64,000 bases of DNA, taken from the NCBI GenBank assembly GCA_030749435.1, contig JASMKH010000005.1:1-64000 (forward strand), written 5' to 3'. A program made the translations under genes and the position numbers. Positions within the stretch are counted from its first letter, which is position 1. Each line of letters opens with the position of its first letter. The stretch is from Phycisphaerales bacterium. Lineage in GTDB: Bacteria > Planctomycetota > Phycisphaerae > Phycisphaerales > SM1A02. The notes below the pieces were generated by a model. It saw only the letters and a program-made list of their open reading frames with translations. It had not been told where the DNA came from and made no database searches. Positions 18,722 through 26,895 of this stretch are shown piece by piece.

Positions 18722-19303
18722 TCAGCGGCGAGCACCAGCATAGTCCAGCCGCCCCGGCGCCGCGTCGAATCGCCACCAACCGCTGGTGCCGAGCAGCAAC
18801 GCGCCGATCGGAACACCGATCAACATCGTGTAGACGGCGCTGAATCCAACCGTGACGAGCCGGTCACCCGCCGGTGGTGGTGCCAGGGCATGCGTCCATG
18901 GCATCCACCAGCGGATGGTCTCGACCGACGCGCTGGCCAGACCGATGCAGGCCGACACGAGCCCCGCGATGACGGCAACCGTCAGGATTCGACGACGGAA
19001 CACGACGGGCCGAAGCAACAGCACGGCCTGTGCACTGGCAACGGCCCCGAGCGTTCGAGGGCCGATGACCGCAATCGAGCCCGCCGCCCCGGCTGATCCC
19101 GGAGAGAGATCCAACATGAGACCAATCACCCACGCAGACCAGAGTGCGGTTCGGGGGCGGGCCTGGAGCGCAACGAACCCGAGCAGACACGCCGAGGCGC
19201 TCGGTGTCGCGTGGCCGACCCCGCGCAGCGTGAAGACGCCAGCGAGGCCCGTGTCGAGCCCGACGGCCACGACCGCCAGAATGAGAAACACCCACCACCT
19301 CAT
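18722..19303 (-). CDS. mreD: Rod shape-determining protein MreD (probable)
   Basis: A 193-aa, very hydrophobic protein with five or so predicted membrane helices. It sits directly after mreC with a 4-bp ATGA overlap, the standard mreBCD order. Sequence conservation of MreD is low, so the name rests mainly on size, topology and position. It would anchor the elongasome in the inner membrane with MreC. The long small-residue-rich loop around residues 60-90 is not diagnostic. Confidence 0.8.
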   Translation of the reverse strand: MRWWVFLILAVVAVGLDTGLAGVFTLRGVGHATPSASACLLGFVALQARPRTALWSAWVIGLMLDLSPGSAGAAGSIAVIGPRTLGAVASAQAVLLLRPVVFRRRILTVAVIAGLVSACIGLASASVETIRWWMPWTHALAPPPAGDRLVTVGFSAVYTMLIGVPIGALLLGTSGWWRFDAAPGRLDYAGARR

Positions 19304-20160
19304 GGACTGTCCTCCTGAACGGCAGTCAGTATGGACACGTGCGAGACGGCTGGCACGTCAACCGAAGGTCTGGCGACGAGTCGCTGTCGAAGCGGAGCCG
19401 CGTCAATCGCCTCGAGCCGCTCCACGACCGCCACCTCCATGCCATGGGACCAGGCAGGCCAGCGTGAGTCGGCCAGCAGCAGCCGGGCGCCCGGCTCGAT
19501 CGGCGTCCGGCGATCGACATCAGCAGTCAGCACGCCCGTTCGGTGCTGCCGGAGCAGCAGCCGCTGCACGGGAGCGTCCTCAGTATCGCCCGCGAGTACG
19601 ACCTCGATGGGCCCCGACTCGGGGTTGGACAGCGGCAACACGAGGAGCCGAACCGGTGAGACGTGGCTCAGCCGCCCGAGCAGTTGCTGGCCGTTCCAGA
19701 TCGCAATGTCCCCGACGGCAAGACGGTCCCCGCCCCGCTCCGGCGCCCGCAGTTCGATTGGTGAGCGGGGGTCACTGGGGTCACGCCCGGTCACGTCGGC
19801 GTCGACGACAAGCGGCGGATGAGGCGATCGATAGGCATCGGCCGGGAGTCCTTCAAGTTGGCGAAGCCGGCGAGCCATCGCGTCGGCCCGCACCCGCTGC
19901 GCTTCCCAGAGTTGCTCAAAGCGGTCACGATCACGCCGCAGTTGATCGATCTCCTCCTCCTGAACCGGACGACCAACGGCGTCCCTGGGCGGCCGGAGCC
20001 ACGAAGCAATGGCGGTGCCAGCCCGTGAAACCGGCATGATCGGCGCGCGGACGACGTCGGCGACGTCCCGCGTCCATCCAAGCCACGATGCGGGAGCCAC
20101 GGCGAGGGCCGTCGTCAGTCCAACGACCAGCAGGAAGCCACCACCAGTTCCACGTCTCAT
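19300..20160 (-). CDS. mreC: Rod shape-determining protein MreC
   Basis: A 286-aa protein. The start is set at the ATG 20160, where an N-terminal membrane helix begins (GFLLVVGLTTALAVAP); codons further upstream overlap mreB. A coiled-coil segment (about residues 65-105, EEEIDQLRRDRDRFEQLWEAQ) precedes a beta-rich domain, the usual MreC order. It would link MreB filaments to the periplasmic cell-wall machinery. No strong Shine-Dalgarno sequence is visible, consistent with translation following mreB, whose stop is 22 bp upstream. Confidence 0.86.
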   Translation of the reverse strand: MRRGTGGGFLLVVGLTTALAVAPASWLGWTRDVADVVRAPIMPVSRAGTAIASWLRPPRDAVGRPVQEEEIDQLRRDRDRFEQLWEAQRVRADAMARRLRQLEGLPADAYRSPHPPLVVDADVTGRDPSDPRSPIELRAPERGGDRLAVGDIAIWNGQQLLGRLSHVSPVRLLVLPLSNPESGPIEVVLAGDTEDAPVQRLLLRQHRTGVLTADVDRRTPIEPGARLLLADSRWPAWSHGMEVAVVERLEAIDAAPLRQRLVARPSVDVPAVSHVSILTAVQEDSP

Positions 20161-20182
20161 GACGACACGACAGACGAACCGA

Positions 20183-21232
20183 TCACAGGTCGTCCACGTC
20201 GGACTCCATCGTCGCCTTCCAGTCCTCGAGATTCTCGAGGTAGATGCTCGTGCCACGGGCCACGCAGGTCAGCGGATCATCAGCGACACGGACGTCGAGT
20301 CCGGTCTCCTGGTTGATGACCACGTCGAGACCTCGCAGCAGCGCACCTCCGCCGACGAGGCAGATGCCGTTGTCGACCAGATCCGCCGCGAGTTCAGGCT
20401 CCGCTCGCTCCAAGGTCCTCTTGACGGCGTCGATGATGGCTCGAATCGGTTCCTGCAGGGCCTCGCGAATCTCCTCGCTCGTGACTTCGGTCTTTCGAGG
20501 AAGTCCCGTGAGATTGTCGCGGCCGCGGACCTCGAGCGTCGTGTCCTCACCAATCTTGGCGGCCGATCCGATCTCGATCTTGATTCGCTCCGACGTCTGC
20601 TCGCCGATCGTAAGGTTGTAGGTCTTCTTCATGTGATGGATGATGGCTTCGTCGAAGTCGTCGCCCGCCACACGCACGGACTCGCATGTCGCGATGTCGG
20701 CCAGTGACATGATTGCCACCTCCGTCGTACCTCCACCGATGTCCACGACCATCGAGGCGGTTGGTTCGGCGATGGGCAGCCCCGCGCCGATTCCCGCAGC
20801 CATCGGTTCTTCAACCAAATAGACTCGGCGGGCACCGGCCCGTTCGGCCGAATCAAGAACGGCTCGTTTCTCGACGGCCGTGATTCCGCTGGGCACCGCG
20901 ATCACAACCCGAGGGCTGATCACCCGCGCTCGCCCGGTCGCCTTGCGGATGAAGTAGGAGAGCATTGCCTCCGTGATCTCGAAGTCGCTGATCACGCCAT
21001 CCTTCAGTGGGCGAATTGCGCTGATGGAACCCGGAGTCTTGCCGAGCATCTCCTTCGCCTGCCAACCGACGGCATTGCCGTTATTCAAAACGCGATTGGT
21101 TCCCTTGCGAACCGCAACGACGGAGGGTTCATTCAACAGAATGCCCTCGCCGCGAACGGCGACCAATGTGTTGCAGGTTCCAAGGTCGATTCCCATGTCG
21201 ACACTGAACCAGCCAAGGAGTCGATCAAGCAC
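20183..21232 (-). CDS. mreB: Rod shape-determining protein MreB
   Basis: A 349-aa bacterial actin that directs elongasome movement. It contains the actin-fold phosphate loop GIDLGTCNTLVA, a second loop MVVDIGGGTTEVA, and the conserved EEPMAAGIGAGLP and LVGGGALLRGLD motifs. The length is typical. The start is a GTG at 21232 with GGAGGG 10 nt upstream. A TATGAT box at 21268-21263 is a possible -10 in the upstream region. It heads the run mreB-mreC-mreD-glmU-like-polA. Confidence 0.97.
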   Translation of the reverse strand: MLDRLLGWFSVDMGIDLGTCNTLVAVRGEGILLNEPSVVAVRKGTNRVLNNGNAVGWQAKEMLGKTPGSISAIRPLKDGVISDFEITEAMLSYFIRKATGRARVISPRVVIAVPSGITAVEKRAVLDSAERAGARRVYLVEEPMAAGIGAGLPIAEPTASMVVDIGGGTTEVAIMSLADIATCESVRVAGDDFDEAIIHHMKKTYNLTIGEQTSERIKIEIGSAAKIGEDTTLEVRGRDNLTGLPRKTEVTSEEIREALQEPIRAIIDAVKRTLERAEPELAADLVDNGICLVGGGALLRGLDVVINQETGLDVRVADDPLTCVARGTSIYLENLEDWKATMESDVDDL

Positions 21233-21384
21233 GAGTCGTTATCCCTCCGATAGCGGTGGGCCATCATAGCCTTCGCTCGCCCGAGGGGAGCGGCCCCGTG
21301 AAGCCGCGGTGCATCCACAGCAGCTCCCGGGGGAAGAACCTGAATGGAACGTGTTGCAGGAGCGGGCCGGAGGCCCGTTCGGGC

Positions 21385-21564
21385 TTAGTCCAGAATCTTG
21401 AAGACGCCCCCGTCGGTGCGTCCTTCGCCCGAGGCCGAGAACTCAAGATTGTGGAAGATCAGCCAGAGGCAGCCGAGAATCAGGATCAAGGCCGCGATAC
21501 CGGTCATGGCCGTGAAGACGTCAGTGACAGGCTTGCTCGATGTCGTGGCGAATCGGCTCATCAT
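21385..21564 (-). CDS. Small single-pass membrane protein (59 aa)
   Basis: A short frame starting ATG-ATG at 21564, two bases after the stop of the coiled-coil gene, and ending with TAA at 21387-21385. An 18-residue membrane helix (IAALILILGCLWLIFHNL) lies between a Ser/Thr-rich N-terminus and a Gly/Asp-rich C-tail. The tight spacing implies co-translation with the coiled-coil protein, so the two may form a complex. A GC-rich 6-bp inverted repeat after the stop (CGGGCC-TCC-GGCCCG) could be part of a terminator but has no T-run. Confidence 0.7.
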   Translation of the reverse strand: MMSRFATTSSKPVTDVFTAMTGIAALILILGCLWLIFHNLEFSASGEGRTDGGVFKILD

Positions 21565-21566
21565 GA

Positions 21567-22457
21567 TCAGTGCTGTCCTGCCAGGGCGTACGCACGCTGG
21601 CCCGGCTTGGCCAGACCCCGGCCGGAACTCTCCAACGTCAGAATGCCGGTTGCCCGGTTGAGATCGACCTGGATGATGCGAAGGCGACCGATGAAGGTAC
21701 CGCCATCACCGACAGTCATGACCCACCCGTCCTGGATGCCGTCACGGGAGCCGGCGTCGATCTCGACCAGCGTCCGCTCGGGCGATCGCGCGATGTCAAG
21801 CACGGTCGCCTCAAGGTTGCGATCTGGCGCGATGCCTTCGTCTTCAGCCAATACCTCGCCCTCGATCGATCCGAATCTGGCCGTGTACTCGCTGAGCGCC
21901 GCCTCAAGGGAGCGTTGATCTCGCTTGTACTGCGCGTTCTCCTCGCGGAGGGCTCGCTGCACGGCCTCGGCGACCTGAATCTGGCTGTCCAGTTCGGCGA
22001 GACGCTCGTCCAGTTCCACACGTCGCCGCTCAGCGGTCAACGCCCGAGTCCGCAGTGTCTCAAGGTCAGCCACCAACTTGCTGTTGAGTTCCTGCGCTGT
22101 GGTCACGCTTTGCGTCAGGGATCGATTCATACCCTCGCGGCTTGCGGCGTCGGCCTCAGCCTTGATCAGTCTGGCCTGAATCCTTTCGCGCGCAGAGCGG
22201 CATGCCTCAAGATCCGAAACATGTGCCTGCTGCTGCTGGCTGTAGGCAGTCAACTGTTCAGCCAGTTGAGCCTCCCGAGCAAGGAAGGCCTGCCGCTCGG
22301 TGTTCTGCTGCGCACGAACCGCACTGACCTGGGCAGCGGCTTCGAGCGCGTCGCGACGCCAATGCTCCTGATTCATGGTTGAGACGACGACCAGCGGAAC
22401 CATGAAAACGGCCAGCAGAGAAACCAGTACGACGAAAATCTTGGTCAGGATATGCAC
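21567..22457 (-). CDS. Membrane-anchored coiled-coil protein
   Basis: A 296-aa protein whose N-terminal helix (IFVVLVSLLAVFMVPLVVVS) acts as membrane anchor. Residues about 30-185 are a long coiled coil rich in Ala, Gln, Glu and Arg. The C-terminal 100 residues are a beta-rich domain (LVEIDAGSRDGIQDGWVMTV, FIGRLRIIQVDLN) that resembles the MreC beta-domain in style. Anchor, coiled coil and beta domain are thus in the same order as in MreC, and mreBCD lies immediately downstream, so a cell-envelope scaffold role is a reasonable guess. GTG start at 22457 with AGAGG about 6 nt upstream. Confidence 0.75.
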   Translation of the reverse strand: MHILTKIFVVLVSLLAVFMVPLVVVSTMNQEHWRRDALEAAAQVSAVRAQQNTERQAFLAREAQLAEQLTAYSQQQQAHVSDLEACRSARERIQARLIKAEADAASREGMNRSLTQSVTTAQELNSKLVADLETLRTRALTAERRRVELDERLAELDSQIQVAEAVQRALREENAQYKRDQRSLEAALSEYTARFGSIEGEVLAEDEGIAPDRNLEATVLDIARSPERTLVEIDAGSRDGIQDGWVMTVGDGGTFIGRLRIIQVDLNRATGILTLESSGRGLAKPGQRAYALAGQH

Positions 22458-22512
22458 ACGCTACCTCTCAGCATTGGTCCCGCGCCCCGCAGCGGGCTCC
22501 GAGTAAGCCCGT

Positions 22513-22541
22513 GTTGTACGTGCTACGGCATGAAGTGTCAA
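22513..22541 (-). promoter_or_regulatory. Sigma70-like promoter of the coiled-coil gene
   Basis: On the minus strand, a perfect TTGACA (22541-22536), a 17-nt spacer and TACAAC (22518-22513). The start site would be near 22506, giving a leader of about 49 nt before the GTG at 22457. That leader contains a GGGCT/AGCCC inverted repeat and a CCCGC/GCGGG repeat. Confidence 0.65.
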
Positions 22542-22619
22542 TCAGGACTCCCTCCCGCAATCTGTTCTCGGGGGGGCCAATGGTGCCCTCACTCCCCTGG
22601 CCAGCGCTTCCCCGAGCCA

Positions 22620-23654
22620 TCATGGGCCGCCAGCAGTGGCATGGGCCGGCAAGCCCGCCCGGTGGAGCACGGCGCCAGCCGCAGCCACCTGAACCCGCGG
22701 ATCCGCATCGCGACACAACTGCTCCAACGCGGCGAGCCCCGCCGCCGATCGGTCCCAGGCCAGCACAAAGGCCGCCTGCATGCGAACCTCGGGGAACTGG
22801 TGCTGACTCAGTTCGATGGCCAGTGGGGCCAGGGTCATCGTTGGGTCGATCCGAGCCAGGGCCTCGGCGGCAATCAACCTCAACTCCGGCCCCGCTTGCC
22901 GGGGGCCCTCAGCAAGCGCCAGGGCGGCCATGGCAGGGACGAGGCTTCGATCTTGAAGACGGCCAGCCATCTGGGACGCCAGGGCGGTCAACTCACTCTG
23001 TGAGGCTGGCGCGAAAAAGGCCGCGCGAATCGTCTCGAGGTGACGGCGATCGCCCAGTTGCACCAGCGCCTCAGCGAGGCCGAGTTCGGAAGCGCGGACA
23101 ACGTCGGCGTCGGCACGCTGCAACGGCCGCCTCATGGCTTCTCGCAGCACGGCCGCCGCGGTCGGATTGCCGATCTCCCCAAGGACCATGGCTGCATTGG
23201 CGCGAATGGCTCGGTCCGTACTCAGCACCATGGCCGCCAGCGGCGTCTGGTCGATGTCCTCGTTGCATACGGCGAGCGCAAAGATCGCCGCCGCCCGAAC
23301 ACTCTCGGACGGGTCATGCACCAGTGGCCGCGTCAGATCCGCGATTCCACAGAGCCGCTGCCGGCCAAGCGCCATGCATGCGGCGAAACGGACACCGGGA
23401 TTGGGATCCACAATGCCACGGCTCACTGCTCGACGGAGGGGTTCGACCTGCGTTTCGAGCATCTCGATGGCGTTGGCACGAACGAGCGGCGTCTCGGACC
23501 GGCTCGCCGCATCGAGGATCTTCAACGCATCGACGCGAGCATCTGGAGCCCCCCGGGCGTGGGAAGCGGACCGTTGGCCTGCGGGACTCGAACTGCATGC
23601 GAACCCGCCGAACAGGAAGATGCAGCCAAGCAACGTGATCGAGAGTCGGTTCAT
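22620..23654 (-). CDS. HEAT-repeat lipoprotein
   Basis: A 344-aa protein. The N-terminus has a hydrophobic stretch ending in G-F-A-Cys20, a plausible though not canonical lipobox. The rest is Ala- and Arg-rich helical repeats of about 31-35 residues, such as NPGVRFAACMALGRQ, ESVRAAAIFALAVC, RAIRANAAMVLGEIG and PRVQVAAAGAVLHRAG, which define an extended HEAT solenoid for protein binding. Its ATG overlaps the stop of lnt by 4 bp. Co-expression with the enzyme that finishes lipoprotein acylation fits a lipoprotein, though its partner is unknown. Confidence 0.85.
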   Translation of the reverse strand: MNRLSITLLGCIFLFGGFACSSSPAGQRSASHARGAPDARVDALKILDAASRSETPLVRANAIEMLETQVEPLRRAVSRGIVDPNPGVRFAACMALGRQRLCGIADLTRPLVHDPSESVRAAAIFALAVCNEDIDQTPLAAMVLSTDRAIRANAAMVLGEIGNPTAAAVLREAMRRPLQRADADVVRASELGLAEALVQLGDRRHLETIRAAFFAPASQSELTALASQMAGRLQDRSLVPAMAALALAEGPRQAGPELRLIAAEALARIDPTMTLAPLAIELSQHQFPEVRMQAAFVLAWDRSAAGLAALEQLCRDADPRVQVAAAGAVLHRAGLPAHATAGGP

Positions 23655-25327
23655 CGGGCGCTCGATGATAGCCCACCCCGCGCTGCGAGCAGCCCAGCTC
23701 CCAGAATCAGGACACCCAGGAACACGCAGAGGCGAGGGAGCCAGTTGCCCAAGCGGGCATACAGCGTCCGATGATCGAATCGGGGCATCGACGCTGCCAG
23801 GGTGCCCGCAACCCGTGGCGGCAACGAGGCCGGATTCGATCCGTCCGGAAGGAACAGTGCCGATTCCCCGGTATTGGCCACGCGAAGAAGGGGACGCCCC
23901 AGTTCAATCGCTCGAAATGCCGCCGCAATCGCATGGGCCCGGCGGGCCGCATCACGATCACCAAACCAGCCGTCGTTGCTGATGTTGACGATCGCATCCA
24001 CGACGACCTCGCCATCCTGAACACAGACGTCCCGGACCACGCTCGGCACCGCGTCCTCAAAGCAGATCGGGACACCGATCAACCAGGAGGGCTCGCCGGG
24101 GATTTCGAGCGTCAACCTGGCCGGCACATCGGACGCATCGAGGTCGAACCGCATTCCGCTCGCGCCGAAGTCCATGACGAGCCGCTCGAGCCACGGCCAG
24201 GCCCGGACGTAGGGCATCGTCTCGCCGAACGGCGTGAGGAACATCTTGTCACCCCGCTCAGACGATCCAGTGGGCGTCAACAGCACCGCACTGTTGAATC
24301 GCTTCGCAGGTTCCAGCACGCCATCGCGAACCTCGACTCCGGTCCACGTCAGCGATCCAACGATCCAGGGCACGCCGGAACCCGCCGCAGCGCTGCTGAC
24401 TTCACGCGGCCAGCGTGACCATGCCTCGGTCTGGGGTCCATAGGACTCAAGCAGCCCCAGCGTCTCGGACTCGAACCCAAGTCCAGGCACCATGGTTTCG
24501 GGCCAGACGACGAGATCGGTGCCCTCGTGCGTCTCCAGGCCGTCCCGCGTCATCTGAAGAAACGACCTGACATCCTCGGCCTGGCGTTCCGGTCGCCATC
24601 CGACCTTGTTGTCCTGAGGCAGATTCGTCTGCACCGCGAGCATCTCAAGCGGCTGGCTCCCAGGGGCGGGCGTGAGCGGAATCCAACCAGTCGCCACCAC
24701 GATGAGGGCCAGCCCTGCAGGAAGGGCCGCCTCGGACCAAAGGGACCGGCGGCGAGCGCTCAGAAACGCCGCGGCGACCAGTCCGCCACACGAGTACGCC
24801 ACGAGGCTGCACGCCCACACGCCGCCCAGGCTCGCCAGTCCCGAGACCGCCGACCCCCAGAACGAGTGCCCCGCCAGATGAAAGGGCCAGGCGTCGAAGA
24901 GGACCTCGGCGCGGATGTACTCAAACGCCACCCCGAAGACGCCGGTGAGCACACTGAGCGGCATGCGCCGCAGCCGCCCTGCAGCCCACCGCACGACCAC
25001 CACCAGCGTCACTGCATAGGCCGCGGAGTAGATCGCAAGAGGCCACCAACCGGCCACTGACACATGCCGGATCCACGCCAGTTGGAGCCCCCACACGAGC
25101 GAGAAGGCAAACCACGTCACGGCAGCCACCGCCCACCCGGATCGGGCGCCCAAACTGCCACGGATCAGCAGCCCGATCCAGATCACGGCTGGCCACCCGG
25201 CCCATCCTTCTGGAACGACGCCGCCCGGCTGGGTCGACCACCAGACGAGTGCAGCACCGCATATCCAGCAGAAGGTCTGCCAGAACGGGTCTGCGCTCAG
25301 CCTCCGCGCCGCGTCACTTCCCGGCAT
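23651..25327 (-). CDS. lnt: Apolipoprotein N-acyltransferase
   Basis: A 558-aa inner-membrane enzyme that N-acylates the lipoprotein N-terminal cysteine using phospholipid. Six or so N-terminal membrane helices (to about residue 210) precede a periplasmic carbon-nitrogen hydrolase domain. The Glu-Lys-Cys catalytic triad is visible in VVWPETMVP, GDKMFLTPFGE and VPICFED. A last membrane helix (LGVLILGAGLLAA) closes the protein. The start is taken as the ATG at 25327, which overlaps the accD end by 14 bp; the frame is open to 25399 but that part lies inside accD. It is coupled to the HEAT lipoprotein downstream. Confidence 0.95.
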   Translation of the reverse strand: MPGSDAARRLSADPFWQTFCWICGAALVWWSTQPGGVVPEGWAGWPAVIWIGLLIRGSLGARSGWAVAAVTWFAFSLVWGLQLAWIRHVSVAGWWPLAIYSAAYAVTLVVVVRWAAGRLRRMPLSVLTGVFGVAFEYIRAEVLFDAWPFHLAGHSFWGSAVSGLASLGGVWACSLVAYSCGGLVAAAFLSARRRSLWSEAALPAGLALIVVATGWIPLTPAPGSQPLEMLAVQTNLPQDNKVGWRPERQAEDVRSFLQMTRDGLETHEGTDLVVWPETMVPGLGFESETLGLLESYGPQTEAWSRWPREVSSAAAGSGVPWIVGSLTWTGVEVRDGVLEPAKRFNSAVLLTPTGSSERGDKMFLTPFGETMPYVRAWPWLERLVMDFGASGMRFDLDASDVPARLTLEIPGEPSWLIGVPICFEDAVPSVVRDVCVQDGEVVVDAIVNISNDGWFGDRDAARRAHAIAAAFRAIELGRPLLRVANTGESALFLPDGSNPASLPPRVAGTLAASMPRFDHRTLYARLGNWLPRLCVFLGVLILGAGLLAARGGLSSSAR

Positions 25328-26165
25328 AGTCAATGAGGCTCGAAATCTCACTTCGGAGATCGTGCCGATCGACGACCCGGTCGACGAAGCCATGCTCAAG
25401 CAGAAACTCGCTTCGTTGGAATCCCTCTGGAAGATCCTGCCTGATGGTGTTCCTGATCACACGCGGCCCCGCGAATCCGATGAGCGCCCTGGGTTCAGCG
25501 AGAATGACATCGCCCAACATGGCAAAGCTGGCGGTCACCCCACCCGTCGTCGGATCGGTCAGCACCGAGATGTAGAGCCCCCCCATCTCGTCGAATCTGG
25601 CGAGCGCGGCGGAGGTCTTGGCCATCTGCATAAGCGACAAGCCAGACTCCATCATCCGCGCCCCACCCGATGCGCTGACGACGATGAGAGGGAGATCCTG
25701 CGCTATTGCCAACTCGATCGCTCGTGCGATCTTCTCGCCGACCGCCGATCCCATGGACCCTCCCAGGAACCGAAAGTCCATCGCCGCCAACACCACCTTG
25801 CGGCCCTTGATGAAGGCCGTCCCGCACAGCACCGCTTCGCTGGCCCCGGTCTTGGTCCGGGCCGCTGCGAGGCGGTCCGGGTACGGCTTGGTATCGACGA
25901 AGCCCAGTGGGTCGGCCGAGGTGACACCCGCATCCATTTCAACGAAGGAGTCGACATCAGCGAGGTGCCCCACGCGTTCCGGCGCGGAGATCCGGAAGTG
26001 ATGCGTGCACTCGGGGCACACGCTGAGGTTGTTCTCGAGCGCCCGCCGAAAGAGGATGCCTCCGCAGTCAATGCAGCGAACCCACAGCCCCTCAGGGACG
26101 GGTTTCTTTCTCGTTGCCGTCGCGACGTCCGCGTCGGTCCATGATCTCTCTGCTGGTTCCGCCAT
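25314..26165 (-). CDS. accD: Acetyl-CoA carboxylase carboxyltransferase subunit beta
   Basis: A 283-aa subunit that, with AccA, transfers carboxyl from biotin to acetyl-CoA to make malonyl-CoA, the committed step of fatty acid synthesis. The N-terminal zinc ribbon has Cys31/Cys34 and Cys50/Cys53. The crotonase-like core shows GGSMGSAVGEKIARA, VSASGGARMMESGLSLMQM and TTGGVTASFAMLGD, the conserved CoA-binding glycine motifs. The length matches E. coli AccD closely. accA is not in the window. It is part of the tlpA-rpe-accD-lnt-HEAT run. Confidence 0.97.
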   Translation of the reverse strand: MAEPAERSWTDADVATATRKKPVPEGLWVRCIDCGGILFRRALENNLSVCPECTHHFRISAPERVGHLADVDSFVEMDAGVTSADPLGFVDTKPYPDRLAAARTKTGASEAVLCGTAFIKGRKVVLAAMDFRFLGGSMGSAVGEKIARAIELAIAQDLPLIVVSASGGARMMESGLSLMQMAKTSAALARFDEMGGLYISVLTDPTTGGVTASFAMLGDVILAEPRALIGFAGPRVIRNTIRQDLPEGFQRSEFLLEHGFVDRVVDRHDLRSEISSLIDYAGK

Positions 26166-26181
26166 AGGCGCTGACAGGATA

Positions 26182-26895
26182 TCAGGACTGATTGCCGCCC
26201 CGAAGCGCCGAAATCACACCTGCGTAGTCCTGAGCGCCGTAAATGGCCGATGCGCTGACCAGCACATTGCAGCCAGCCTCGCGACAGGCCGGGGCCGTGG
26301 AGGGGCCGACCCCTCCGTCCATCTGAATCCAGGCGGCGGTTCCGAGCGTCTCCCGCAGCACCGCGACCTTGGGCAAGACCTCCGCGATGAATGACTGGCC
26401 GGAGTAGCCGGGATGCACACTCATGACGAGAAACAACTGAAAGTGATCCGCCAATTCGAGCACGCGATCCACCGGCGTGTCGGGATTGACTGCGATGCCT
26501 GCGGTGCATCCCCGGGCGGCGATCATCGCTGCCACGTCGCCGTGATCGACCAACGACTCGATGTGGATCGTGAGATGATCCGCCCCAGCGTCGATGAACG
26601 GATCGACGAACGCATCGGGGCGTTCGACCATGAGGTGCACATCGAGCAACGCGTCGGGAAGGCTCGCTCGAAGCGCGCCGCACACTGCCGGACCCATTGA
26701 GAGGTTTGGCACGAAGTGCCCATCCATCACATCGACATGGAGCGCATCGGCCCCTGCGTTCAGAGCGGCCGCTGCGTCATTGGCCAACGCACCAAAGTCG
26801 GCAGAGAGCACCGACGCCCCCACCAGACGCTCGCCAGATCCGGCAGCGCGGTCAAACCCGACTTTCGCCCTGGACGCCACGTCAACTGCTGGCAT
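26182..26895 (-). CDS. rpe: Ribulose-phosphate 3-epimerase
   Basis: A 237-aa TIM-barrel enzyme that interconverts ribulose-5-phosphate and xylulose-5-phosphate in the pentose phosphate pathway. It carries SVLSADF, the metal-binding HVDVMDGHFVPN, LDVHLMVERPD, MSVHPGYSGQSF and the phosphate-binding DGGVGPSTA. It has an N-terminal extension of about 28 residues relative to typical Rpe. The ATG at 26895 has GAGGT 9 nt upstream, supporting the extension as translated. It overlaps the thioredoxin gene's stop by 14 bp. Confidence 0.96.
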   Translation of the reverse strand: MPAVDVASRAKVGFDRAAGSGERLVGASVLSADFGALANDAAAALNAGADALHVDVMDGHFVPNLSMGPAVCGALRASLPDALLDVHLMVERPDAFVDPFIDAGADHLTIHIESLVDHGDVAAMIAARGCTAGIAVNPDTPVDRVLELADHFQLFLVMSVHPGYSGQSFIAEVLPKVAVLRETLGTAAWIQMDGGVGPSTAPACREAGCNVLVSASAIYGAQDYAGVISALRGGNQS

